Shown: positions 26,100 to 39,000 of the stretch, piece by piece | Layout: each line of letters begins with the position of its first letter | Position numbering within the stretch: position 1 is the first letter of the stretch | Notes under the pieces: model-generated | What the model was told of the DNA's origin: nothing | Seen by the model: the letters and a program-made list of their open reading frames with translations, nothing else | Databases searched by the model: none | Position numbers and translations under genes: made by a program | Assembly (NCBI GenBank): GCA_026874595.1 | Contig: CM049318.1 | Location: 10,709,241 to 10,773,240 of the forward strand | Reading direction: 5' to 3' | DNA length: 64,000 nt | From: Sipunculus nudus | Lineage: Eukaryota; Annelida; Sipuncula; Golfingiida; Sipunculidae

Positions 26100-27450
26100 A
26101 AATCTTGCCTGTCTATTATCTAGCAGACTCGCTTTATCAAAAGCCGTGCTACCGCTGCGGGCTTATTAGGTCGTAATTGCAATTAGCGCAAGACAGACAC
26201 TCAAGGCTTCTGACAGTTGATACTCCAGTCTGTAATCTCCTTGATCTGACTGACTGTGTGAAGGTATAAAGTTTGGAAGTGTGCTCATACAGTTTTGCAC
26301 AAATTTGAACAAAATTGCATGTAATTATTGGAGCACATCTCATGTTCACTCTGCCACCAAACATGTTCATTGAACAAGAAGACAAACAGAAAAGATACTT
26401 CTTTACTTCTAAAGTAGGAATATATAACAAAAACATTATTGACAGGAGGTTGTCACATGATGATTTTGTATATATGTGTGTGTGTGTGTGTGCGCGCGCA
26501 CGCTTTTGTGTGTGTGTGTGTACTCATTCCATGATCAGATCACAGGATCAGTATTTCGCACGAACAGAACCAAAATATAGCCAAATTAAGATTTTAATCA
26601 ATTTTTATGTTTAAACTGCAAATCAGTTAAAAAACTATGATATATATTTGTTGTTTGCAGTAGGCTGTTGGGTGGGGTCCATTTATTAAAATAAAAGCAC
26701 CGCAAACATGCATAATACTTCCATCTTATGTCTTGAGACTTTGCTCCATTAAATATGCATGAATTTTGATAATAATTAAATTTATTTGAGAAACTGTATT
26801 GGAATATATTTATACTGAGTTTCATGAATATCCATCAGGTTTTTGGTAATTCATCACAGCTCAACCAAAGTCCAGTGAACTCTGACCTTATTAAATATGG
26901 ATTATGCTGGGAATCTAACTTACGCGAGAAATTATATTGGCTATTATCTATGTCAATTTTTTATCAAAATCTGTCATTTTCCTGAAAAGTTATTGCAGCA
27001 ACACTACAAAGTACCTGCATGACCTCTGACCTTATTTAAAACATGGCTTTTGCCTATAATAAGACTTTGGTATGATAATATATTGGTAATTAGTTAAAGT
27101 GAGTTTCAATCAAATCCTTCAATGCCCTGATAAGTTACTGTGGCAACACTAAAAGTTAACAGACGGAAAGACAGACTGACTGTGGATATACCATAATACG
27201 TACTGCCACAGATGGCATACAAAAAACCTTGATTTAAAAATAAATGAGACATATTAAATGAGAATATAGGCATATCTAATACTTAAAAAAAGGAATTTGG
27301 TTCACGTATGTTCGCAAAGTTCTCTAAAACCTCGATGTGTAAAATAGTGTGCCTTACATCATTTTAAAGGTTATTATGCCCGCCGTGACATAGGTGATAT
27401 GAGAATAAATAATTTTTTAATGTACATATAATTTTGAGTGATTTTTCCGT
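26100..27450. other. no recognisable gene; (GT)n microsatellite
   Basis: Contains a (GT)n/(GC)n tract at 26475-26521 and fragments with 'tgacctctgacctta' like the intergenic repeats. No exon or RNA gene that I can support. Confidence 0.55.
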
Positions 27451-27804
27451 TTTTACTAACTTGCACAGAGGTAAGACCGAGCACAGCCGAACTGCCTTCG
27501 GCAATGACCGGAACGCATGCATCGTGGTCTTTCAACCTCAAACACTACTATTCTTCATATGAATAACGCTTGCTTTCAGTGAGGGATTTGAGCCTGTCGG
27601 GCCTTTTCATTTGAATGAGGCTCTCGCCCACGTGCGTGGTCGGTAAAAGAGAAAAACACATTTCTCGCTTTATGAAATTGAGTGTTCAACCCAGAAGGAA
27701 TAATGACAAAACCTAATTCAAGGTCCCAATTTCATGAACAGGCGTGGGGTGGGGTGTGGTGCAGTTGTGTCTTGGGTTTCAGGCCTCAGAATTTGTCTGA
27801 TACA

Positions 27805-27888
27805 ATGACAAAAAAGGTTGCGGCGGTTGAAAATGAATACGGACCCTCTGCATGGAGTCCCGTTGGGTCCGCTTCTGCTACTTACGAG
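27805..27888 (+). CDS. possible first coding exon of an unidentified gene
   Basis: ATG followed by 28 codons (MTKKVAAVENEYGPSAWSPV...) to TACGAG|gtatgc, a reasonable donor. It lies in a locally GC-richer stretch with a CACGTG E-box at about 27634, outside any repeat family seen here. Function unknown, and no downstream exon was found before the SENP1-like gene, so this may be chance. The frame is also open upstream of this ATG. Confidence 0.3.
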
Positions 27889-28370
27889 GTATGCAAATTT
27901 CTGTTTCTTTCTTCAGGAACAGTTTCCTTGCAACGTACATTTAATAAAAATTTCATGTGTTCCTCACATCAACCTAATCTTTATACGTCCAACGATAAAA
28001 TCCAGTCAAATATCATCGAAAACCTGTTCTCAATGTAAACACCATCACTGACCAGGTCTTCAAGGTAAACATACTGGGGTATAAATTTCTTGCCACGAGG
28101 ACAGCCCCGCAAAATAAATGTTTAAAATATTGGAGCGACTGCAGGATCACTCATGCACTGTCTCCACCAGGTTATGAGTTTATACGGACGGACGGACGGT
28201 ATGTTTAGGATTCATGTAATTTAAAATTAAGTGGCAAAATTAAGATACAAGCAGCTGTACATAGAAACGTTTTCTGTTCACAGAAGTTTTGTGCCTCAGA
28301 GAGGTGCATGAGTTATTCTGCAGTCGTGCCAAAATGTTTATATATATCTTATGGAGACAGTTTCCCACTG

Positions 28371-28432
28371 AAAACCTATATTTTCTGTTAACTTTTAGAA
28401 TAAAACCTATATTTTCTGTTAACTTTTAGAAT
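28371..28432. repeat. perfect tandem duplication of 31 bp
   Basis: The unit from 'aaaacctatattttctg' to 'ttagaat' is present twice head to tail without a mismatch, so it is recent. Confidence 0.9.
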
Positions 28433-29364
28433 AAAAAAATAGCCAACATTTCACATCTCAGTTAATAAATCTCCCCAACCCTGATAATAAGCCCGGTATA
28501 CCGGGTCCATCAGCTAGTTCCACATAAAATATGTTATGCTTCACTGCTGGATCACTGCAACATCAGCCCTGCAGAAGATGGCCCCTCATACCTGTCAATG
28601 GCCAGGCCCTCAACCAGGCTCAAGTTATTGCCAGTCTCACAAGGGACCCTAACTCTCAATGGAAAAAACATCCTTTAAATTAAGACATAATATGATCCAG
28701 ATTACCTCCAAAATTTAATGAATTGTTCCTGAGGTGTTACAATAACCCTTGTAAGAATTCTCACAGCCTGGCTGGAGAACATGGATACACTGATGTATCC
28801 CGAATGATTAAATCCATATGCTGTTAAATATATCCATACACAGATGCAGCAGCAATGTTGTTGGTAACATCAAGCTTTGTTATGCAGACCTCATTTTTCA
28901 TGGTACAGAATGACCATAGGCAGCCACAAATAATACCAAGTGTTAATACAAACTTGAACATCCACTGTATCATGATATGTAATGTATTGCAAGGGAGTAC
29001 GATGTTAAGTATGGTATAATGGCTCATACAAACTGTAATTTAACCAGGTCTTTCTACACTCCATTTAACAATTTAAGAAAGATGAAAGTTGCTTTTTGGA
29101 CAAATATACATTTGGAAATCAGCTAATGAAGCTGGGGTCTTTCACAAAGTTATTTTAAAGATCATCATACTTCACAGATGTCTACATTCAGTCACAAAGT
29201 TGATGTCAATGTATTTGAATTCAGTGTAATTTTGCTGCAAGCAAAATCACCTCCACAACCACAGAAACCTGAACTAGTCAAATTTAAAAACTGATTTGAA
29301 TAGGTCTATGAATAATTTAAACTAAAAGGATGAATTTCAATATTTTACATATATTTTATATAAT
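28433..29364. other. intergenic or 3' UTR region without recognised features
   Basis: AT-rich; no family terminus and no credible exon. It may include 3' UTR of the SENP1-like gene if the polyadenylation signal lies further down than 29365. Confidence 0.5.
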
Positions 29365-29370
29365 TTTATT
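29365..29370 (-). promoter_or_regulatory. possible polyadenylation signal of the SENP1-like gene
   Basis: AATAAA on the minus strand about 620 nt beyond the stop codon. It is the first perfect match I noticed downstream. AATAAA is common by chance in AT-rich DNA, so this is weak. Confidence 0.3.
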
Positions 29371-29991
29371 TGTGTCTATGTGAGTGCAGAGAGGGAGAAA
29401 GAGAGAGAAATACACTTATTTACAAAGACCACCACTTTGCAAATGTTCTCTTTCAGATATAACATACACATGACATAAGTGTGAAAATTCCCATGGTTCC
29501 TTTCACAAAGGGTTTGATCCATTTCATGCAAAATAAAGTTCCAGCTTTCCATTTTGTTCATTACATGTAATACAATTCCTCACAGATAACTGTATTCCAT
29601 TAATAATGTAACAGTTTTATGCATGCAGTCTTGCAATCATCACGATCTGCAATCTGTCTTTCAGATAACACTGACACTGCTGCCTCCTAGTGGGTGACAG
29701 CAGAACTGCTCCTTTCTGTAATGTATATCTTCTGGTACATGGTTTTGCCCTTAAAGGCTGACCACCAATGCTTAGGTCTGACACATTGTAATTTTCTTCA
29801 CACAACTGCGTTAGTTGCTGTGAAATCTAAAATTAAATTAATGTGCTGTGTCTTTCATCCATCTCTATCCAGTGATGTCACATGCAGGATCACATCATTG
29901 GACATCCCAAGACACGCTGATCAGGTGGGTTGGTCTTACGGCAGCTCTGTATCATATGTTTCCACATTCTTTAGAAAAGAATCCTGTTTCA

Positions 29992-30054
29992 TCATAGTAG
30001 TTTCTTTGACAATATTTCATAAACCATCCGCCTCCTGAAGTATGGCATGTGTTC
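29992..30054 (-). CDS. SENP1-like coding exon 20 and stop codon
   Basis: Acceptor ataattccag, then [20 protein letters not shown] and TGA, which fits the C-terminus of SENP1 (HMPYFRKRMVWEIL). A family H mobile element begins 25 nt upstream of this exon, so it fills almost the whole preceding intron. Confidence 0.96.
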   Translation of the reverse strand, partial: EHMPYFRRRMVYEILSKKLL

Positions 30055-33000
30055 CTGGAATTATAATACAAATGGTAAACTAGATGTGTCAGAACGACAC
30101 GAATGCCCCCGCCTGGGGCAAATTAGAAACATTTGTTAAATTTTGTAAAATTTGTTAAGTTCAGGAGGTATTGTATGGTCAAAAGTAGGTCAACAAGGGC
30201 AAAATGCAAACTCATTCTGAAAAGGGTCATTATCAAGCAACACACCAAAAATCAGGCCAGTATATGCAGGCATTGTGAAAAAAAGTCCATATATGTGCAT
30301 TTATCATAAAAATTTCTGTCTTTCATGAAATTTTCTATGTTCAGGATCTGTCATATGGTGAAAAATAGGTTAACTTGGACGAAACGCGAACTCGATCTGT
30401 AAGTGGTCATTATGCGCCCACAGACCAAACATTAGGCCAGTATCTGTAAGCATTGCATTGCAAAACTAGAATATTAGCAAAAGTTGATAATCATTTATAA
30501 ATTTAAATTGGAAAGGTATATACCATGTTTCATAACAATCCACCAAATGCTTCCTGAGAAATAAGCTCCTAAGTTTTTTTCTATACTAAGCTCTGTAACC
30601 TTGAAAAGTAGGTCAAGATCACCCATCTTTGAACTTGACCAAGATTTTGTAAATATAATGCAATAGCACTGAAGAAATGAAGTTCCTGTGTTGAATACCT
30701 TTGGAGATATCCTGCACAAAAGGCCAAAATTGAAAAAATCCGATAAAATTTCATTAAAAAAATCAGAAATTGCAGGGGGCGCCACCAAAATTGTGCAGCA
30801 CATACAGACTATCAGTCCCAATGATCATAGTAAGTTTTGTGAAAATCCACACAATGGTTCCTGAGATATAAACTTCTGAGTGTTTTTCTATAATCAGCTC
30901 TAAAATGTAGAAAAATGGGTCAAGGTCAACCATCTTCGAACTTGACAGAGATTTTATCGATATACATCTTGACTGATGAAATAAAATTCCAACGGTGAAT
31001 CCTTTTAGAGATATCCCGCTCACAAGGTAAAAGTTAACAGACGCGGAACGGACAGACAGACAGACACCGGACAGACAGATGGACGGACGGACAGACGGAC
31101 AGCTTGGGTGATGACAATAGCCCATCAGCCTATGAGCTGAGGGCTAAAAATGGCTGTACATATGTATTTGTCATGAAAATTTCTATTTTTCATAAATTTT
31201 TCTAAGTTTAGGAGCCGTAAAATGGTCAAAAGTAGGTCAACCGGGACGAAAGGCAAACTCGATCTGTAACTGGTCATTATCTGCCCACACTCCAAAAATC
31301 AGGCCAATATCTGCAGGCATTGTGAAAAAAAGTCTGTACATGTGTATTTGTCATGAAAATTAAATTCTATTTTTCTTGAAATTTTCTAAGTTTAGGAGCC
31401 GTAAAATGGTCAAAAGTAGGTCAACCGGGAAAAAACACGAACTCTATCTGTAACTGGTCATTATCTGCCCACACTTCAAAAATCAGGCCAATATCTGCAG
31501 GCATTGCGAAAAAAAGTCCGTACATGTGTATAATTGTCATGAAAATTTCTATTTGTCATGAATTTTTCTAAGTTTAGGAGCTGTAAAACGGTCAAAAGTA
31601 GGTCAACCAGGACGAAAGGCAAACTCGATCTGTATCTGGTCATTATCTGCCTACACACCAAAAATCAGGCCAATATCTGCAGGCATTGCGAAAAAAAGTC
31701 CGTACATGTGTATTTGTCATGAAAATTTCTATTTTTCATGAATTTTTCTATGTTTAGGAGCCGTAAAACGGTCAAAAGAAGGTCAACCGGGACGAAACGC
31801 GAATTGATCTGTAACTGGTCATTATCTGCCCACACACCAAAAATCAGGCCAATATCTGCAGGCATTGTGAAAACTAGAATATCAGCAGAAGCTGACAAAA
31901 GCCCTCAGCCAAAAGAACAGTGTTTAGAGGTGGTAACAGTAACAAGTACTAAATATCTGTTCTCACATGGATGTATATCTGTACATGTCTCAGTTATAAA
32001 TTTAAAATTGAGAGGCATCTACCATGATTCATTAAAATCCACCAAATGCCACCTGAAAAATAAGCTTCTAAGTTTTATTCTATTATCAGCTCTGTGACCT
32101 TGAAAAGTATGTCAAGGTCACCCATCTTTGAACTTGACCGAGATTTTGTCGATATACAGCTTCACCAAAGAAATAAAATTCCTATTGTGAATCCTTTTAG
32201 AGATATCCCGCGCACAAGGCCAAAGTTGAAAAATCCAAGAAAAATTCATTAAAAATAAGAAATTGCAGGTGGCGCCCCGAAACTTGTGCAGCAGTTACAG
32301 ACCATCACTCCCTATGATCATAGTAAGTATTGTGAAAATCCAGCCAATGGTTCCTGAGAAATAAGCGTCTAAATGTTTTTTCTATAATCAGCTCTCAAAC
32401 GTAGAAAAATAGGTCAAGGTCACCCATCTTCGAACTTGACCAAGATTTTGTCAATGTACATCTTCACCGAAAAAATAAAATTCCTACGGTGAATCCTTTT
32501 AGAGATATCCCGCTCACAAGCCCAAAGTTGAAAAATCCGATAAAAATTCATTAAAAATCAGATATTGTAGGTGGCGCCACCAAACTTGTGTAGCAGGTAC
32601 AGATTATCAGTCCCAATAATCATAGTAAGTTTTGTGAAAATCCACCAAATGGTTCCTGAGTAATTAGCATCTAAGTGTTTTTCTATAATCAGCTCTAAAA
32701 TGTAGAAAAATAGGTCAAGGTCACCCATCTTCGAACTTGACCTAGATTTTGTCGATATACATCTTTACCAAGGAAATACAATTCTGACGGTGAATCCTTT
32801 TCAAGATATCCCGCTCACAAGGTAAAAGTTAACGGACGCCGGACGGACGGACGGACAGCTTGGGTGACGACAATAGCCCATCAGCCTAAGGGCTGAGGGC
32901 TAAAAAGTCCGTACATGTGTATTTGTCATGAAAATTTCCATTTTTCATGAATTTTTCTATGTTAAGGAGCCGTAAAACGGTCAAAAGTAGGTCAACCGGG

Positions 33001-36000
33001 ACTAAACGCGTACTCGATCTGTAACTGGTCATTATCTGCCCACACACCAAAAATCAGGCCAATATCTGCAGGCATTGTGAAAAAAGTCCGTACATGTGTA
33101 TTTGTCATGAACATTTCTATTTTTCATGAAATTTTCTAAGTTTTGGAGCCATAAAACGGTCAAAAGAAGGTCAACCAGGACGAAACGCGAAGTCGATCTG
33201 TAACTGGTCATTATCTGCCCACACACCAAAAATCAGGCCAATATCTGCAGGCATTGCGAAAAAAAGTCTGTACAACTGTTTGATTTCGGAATGACGGAAT
33301 GACGGAATGACGGACATGGGTAAAACTATATGCCCCGGCCACTTTGTGGCGGGGGCATAAAAAGATCCGTTTCCACAACATAAGGATTCTTGATACAATA
33401 CTTAAGTCTGATACAATAGTGAATACATAACAAAAACATAAAGCCTCACTGGAAATTCTAAGAGGGCTTGCAATCCTGGATTATTTTTTTCATCAAAGTC
33501 ATAAAAAGTTATTTCACCTTCATCATTCATATTTAACTTAAGAAAATAATTTATTCAGGGATCTTATATTTACCTTCTTCAAATGCAGTCAACGGATACA
33601 CTTCAAGTGCTTACCACACTGTTTCCTATATATCACTCTTTATTCAAGTTTTTAAAAGCAAAATACAACAGGATACCCATATAACATTTACAGAGCCAAA
33701 CACACACATGGTGGCCCTGTCAAGCCACAGGCTTTGAAACACTCTGCCATCAACAGAGCCCTAAAGTTTGATGTTACTATAAAAAAAAAGAGAAGGAAAG
33801 GAATGCTCTACCTGTGTGAATGTAATGTCAGCTCTTCTGGTGACGTACTCCGCAAACTTACATGCAAAGACCCCGCAGTCAGATCCATTCATCTGCTGAG
33901 GAATGTCCTGAAAGATTTATACAATCTGTTATTTAGACCAGTGGGTAACTCTGTGTGTAGAGACATCTTACTTTATTCCAAGAATGTCATTACATTTTTT
34001 TATATGTAATATTTCCTTTAAAAATTAATACAGTTCTTTTGACAGAACAGTCAAATATGGATACAGTGAGCCTCAAATTGCTAAGATATGTCACTCATAA
34101 ACTAAGACAGTATGATGTAAAGCAAAATTGTTATAAGTCAAAAGCATTTATTTGATACCTTACTGCTAAACCATAAACCAATGGAAATTCCAATGAAGGA
34201 TGATTCACTCAAAATGATCATATTAATCTCAGTATCCCTGCAGACAGGCCTTGGTAATAAATGTCTCAACAAATATCTTTGAAGGACCTTTCCATGCAAC
34301 ACTCAAATAGTTTTTCAGAATAAAATAAAGCTGAAAATGAGGTTGGAACCATCATCATATATGAGGAAATGAAACTCTAATACTAAAGGACTGTGAATCA
34401 TATATATTAAATTATACCATCATCAGCATCATCATGGGTACTGTTAGTGCATGTCACATCAGTGCCATTAAAATATAACATACTGTTCATTAACAAAGTC
34501 ACTGTACGTACCGCAACATTTTCTAATTTCCAACCTGAAGCATCAAACGGCTGTTTCTTTTTGTCTAAGCTCTCATCTGAAAGGTATTTACTGAAAATAA
34601 ATGTAATTAAATCAGTCACAGAAACAGTCACAGCAGAAATGTATTATCTTCACAGATGAGAAATTACAAGATTTCCTTTGAACAGAAATAACTGTATTCT
34701 TTAGATGGCATTTTCTACTGCTCGGAAAGCAAATTACTCTTCAGGTCTTCATAAACAGACATTCATTTACAGAAGTATCCTCAATTCATTAAAGAAACAA
34801 AGTTAATGTTGGTTGCTTGCAGCTTTTTTATGCTTTGCATTTCTGACAACTGGTCAGTCTTGTAATTTTTCTCAGGATCCTTTCTAATTTCCCTGGGAGG
34901 CATACATAAAAATACAGGAGATAGAGGGATACAAGTTCTACACGTTTCTACTGCCCATGGCCAGTACCCATTCATTCTGGGATAAAGTTGCATGCACCGT
35001 AATGTCAAAGACCTTGCACAGAAGGAGCACAGGAATAAGGCTGAAATAGAACATAACCTTGCACTTTTGCAGTCACAAGTGCAGCCCACTGTCAACATCA
35101 TCACTGTACACAACAGAAAATCATTCATACACAAGACACGTCATTATATCATAGTTTAAGGCTCTCAGTAATGTGGAGCTGCTAGTAACAAACATTTGGA
35201 AGCATAAACTGACTTTACCCTATCAAGTATCAGTAGCAATATTTGTCTTTCTAAAACTTCAAATTTAAGGTTCTTCATACTTTTGATGGTTCTATGTAGA
35301 TGACCTTCATGAAGAACCCTAACTGACACACACAAAGGGGTTTTATTACTCACAGGTATTCATAAAAAGATTGTATTATGGCTGACATATATACTTACAG
35401 TAAAGCTCTCAGGCAGGCATTGTTGGCATTGCCCATGGAGTCAAAATACTTAATTATTTTTTCTTTGAAGTCAATGATCTAAAAACAAAAACAAATATAT
35501 AAAAACAACAAAACAAAAAAATTCTAAAAATCATCAACAAAACAAAAAAATTCTATCTCCTTATAATTATTACAAAGACCATAATATTCTTGTTACTATA
35601 TATTTGCTACTATATCCTATCCCTGAAACTTTTTTTTATTAATTGAGAGGAACCAAATGGTTACATAACATCAGCTGATCAGGCCATTTAATCAAGCTTA
35701 CATTTATGATACAGCTTTTATTTGAGAAGTATAATACTTTTACCATGTAAAAAATATAAGCAGTATAAATAAGAAGTTGAAATTGTAATTCTAAGATTTC
35801 AGTATCACTGTGTAATCATATCATGAGAATATAAAATATGATGTGCTGTAATTCCTCAAAATATAAAACTCAAGTGGAATGCAACTTTACTGAAACAGTT
35901 GGTAATTGTTACTGTGCCGTGATGATATCTAAGTTGTACTTGCATAAAAACAGTATAACCTTGTAACTGTCAATGACTGTATCAAGACAACATACACATT

Positions 36001-39000
36001 ATAAGTGTACCAATTCCATGTCAAAGCTGTGACTGTAATATTACATATTTAAAGGTGTGTACCATTACAGTATATTAGTTGTGACAAAACTGTACTAATA
36101 TTTTTCAGTATTATTTGTAATTGTCATATTACCATATTAAAATTTAAAATTTATAGTAGTAAAATAACCCCTTACCGCCATACACCAATGAACACCCAGA
36201 TGGACTGGAACAAGAACAAAATCTAAACTAAAGATGTCAACTCGGCGTGTCCATCGCCTGACCCCGTCGTGACCCGCACTCATGACTTTAGGATAGAAGA
36301 ACGTATTGAATGCATGGACTGATGGGAAGTCCTCTTGTTTTCCTCGCTCCATGAGGAGATTCATGTAAAAGTTGATTACCTGTTATTAAAGGTAAATGAC
36401 AAAAATCAAACTTACTTTTACAGAAAAGGATATCGAGCATAATAAATATAAAAACCATTATAAAAAGTGTGCTGCCACTCTTACATGCAAAACTTAAATA
36501 GAGGGCTATCTGATAACTAAAATAGAGTGACAAGTAAGAGATACTGACAACAAAACTCCCTGAAAGCTCAATATCTTTAAAAATTTCAGTAACTGTTATG
36601 GTACCTTATTAGAAGAGAATAATAATCTAAAGAAAACTCATAAACTAATTACCAAATCTAAATGGGTTCAAAAGCACAAAATTGCATTATCAAATTTTTA
36701 TGGTACCTCATACCTTCAATATTTTTTATATGTAAAGCATTTTTTAAAGTTTCACTACAGCAGTTAAAAACAGGTTTATGAAATAAATTCAATAAACCTC
36801 ACCTCGTCATTTAACCAGTTAAGTCCTGAAAGCGTTTGCATATCGCCTCGTGTTATATTGAGTCGGAAACCTTCACTGAGGACCTCACCCGGGGGATGTG
36901 AACGCAGCGCTTTATTCACCATCTCCTCCTGGTCATCTGATAAAGCTGCAATAAGACGCACAATGCTTATCTGCCTGTCAACTTACCACAGAGCATCATT
37001 TCAGGAAACAGAATATATTGGAAACTTCATAAAGAGTCTAAAAAGTTTCCAATTCCTGTCAAAATCTCCATATTTCACATAAATTAACAGCTTGATTACA
37101 ATTAGATCTTTAAATGCACCTTAAAATCTATACACAAATAAATCAAAATATGTCATCTCATATTTGCATACATTATATACATTTACAGGGTTATTTATCT
37201 GATTAGGCAAACAAAAATTTTTATATCACATGAATATAATGACAATGTATTAGTTAACAGATACTGCATCAAGGTGACATATGGGTCAGTATAAGTACAT
37301 ATACTTTGAAAGAATTTGCTTATGGAACATGATGGAACGTGTGTGTAAATATGTATCACCAAATAAGAAGGTGGTGGAAACATGACCTTTTTCTTCTATA
37401 ACCATCTAGTGATTGGATAACCAATAACAAATTAATTTTCAAGTACTGATATCATCTTTATTTCTTTGAACTTTGTAATCATTTTGTGCATATCAGGTGG
37501 CCTCTTGACAGAGGGTGATGACTTTACTTCTCAGTGGTTCAGATGACCTCATCACATGACCTTATCATATGACCTCATCACATGACTTACCTGGGAACTC
37601 GTCTTCCCCCTCTTCCTCTGATGACTCATATGTTTCTTCAAATGCTGGCATTTCTTTTTCTGACAACCGCAACCGCTGACGCAACTATTGAAAAACAAAA
37701 GCTTGATGAAAACACTTAACCCTACAAATTTTTCACTGATTTTCATGAAAGAGACCCGACACATTCACTTCAGGTATCCATATTGTTTTTAATATCAGTC
37801 CCATATTTCCAACTGAAAATAATATCCATAATACATTAAAAATTAATTTGTTCTTGCTTTTTTTTTATTACTTTTACAAAATCATTACCCCTTCTGATGT
37901 TTGACTCTAATATCTAACAAAATATGAATAACTTTCAGCATTGTCATTCCATATAATTCACACCTGGCCCCTGTTGCAATATCAATGTACCAGTCTAAAG
38001 CCCAGTAACCTGCTCAAATACCATTGTTACAATTGTTAACTGTTACCATAGTAACACAAGATGACCCTGGGTTTAAGTCACCTACCACAATGAAGTCACC
38101 TTATTGCAAAAGACCCTGAAGATTTGTGCACAAACAGCTGTATTGATTTAATATCTTATTTATTGAATGGGGCCCTGGTTATAAATTAACAATACTTAAA
38201 GGATAAACTTACCCGCTTTTCAAGCTGAGATTCAAATTCATTCAACTGTAAAACAAAAAGAGATGAGGACATGTAAGCCTAGTCTTAACCAGACATTTAG
38301 TGAGGAAAGCTAGAACTTGTCCAAATGAAACAATTAGTAAATTTATTGTGAATTAGATGAAAATATTTGAATTACACATGTAGGGGAATCATGCAAAACT
38401 GTTAAAAATAAACTTTCTTTAAGATTCAGTTTACAACAACAAATTTAGTTATATCCAATCAATATAAATTTATACATGTAGCTAGCAAAAAAGTACCCAT
38501 TGAAGCTTATTATCATCAGTTCTTGTGCTTACCCTCCTGTTTGTTCTAATATACCGATTTTCTGGGTCTCCTTCAAATGTTAACTAGAAGTCATTCATGA
38601 AAATTATTCATTAAATTATTCATGAAACATCCATATATATGACCCTATTAACAGAATCAATGCCTGAAATCACAGGCTTGTAGAGAGGAGTAACTCGGTA
38701 AATTTCAGGGTTTGCTTAAATTTGCTTAAAATTCAGCAATATTCAGACTGAGATATTTAGAAAGGGCAAACACATCTGTTGTGTATTTGAATTAACAACA
38801 TTTGTGAACCATTCATAAATAATTACAAATGACCAAGAACTGACAGCCTCTTTACCTGCTCATCTTCATGTGCCATTATAATTTTCTGTTCTGCAATTCT
38901 TCTCTGCCTCTGTCGAGCACGATAAGAATATTTCTCTTTCCTGTAGTGGAAAACAAATTGAGCAAAAAATATTTCAAGACATTTAATCAAATAAATATAA

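Larger units (their letters stand above)
30080..33363 (-). mobile_element. family H Helentron-like element filling intron 19
   Basis: Minus-strand 3' end at 30080: hairpin GTGTC-GTTCT-GACAC, then ATCTAG and TTT. Just inside lies GGCGGGGGCAT (complement at 30103-30113), the inverse of the 5' end ATGCCCCCGCC (complement at 33348-33358). The body is roughly 183-bp tandem units with 'ggtcattatctgcccacac' and 'atcaggccaatatctgcagg'. Two smaller elements are nested (30466-31150 and 31874-32907). Confidence 0.7.

Noticed and set aside
29694-30038. 114-codon plus-strand ORF
   Set aside because: Antisense to exon 20 and the 3' UTR of the SENP1-like gene.
31738-32097. 119-codon ORF
   Set aside because: Spans the junction of the H repeat and nested H2 element; no resemblance to a protein.
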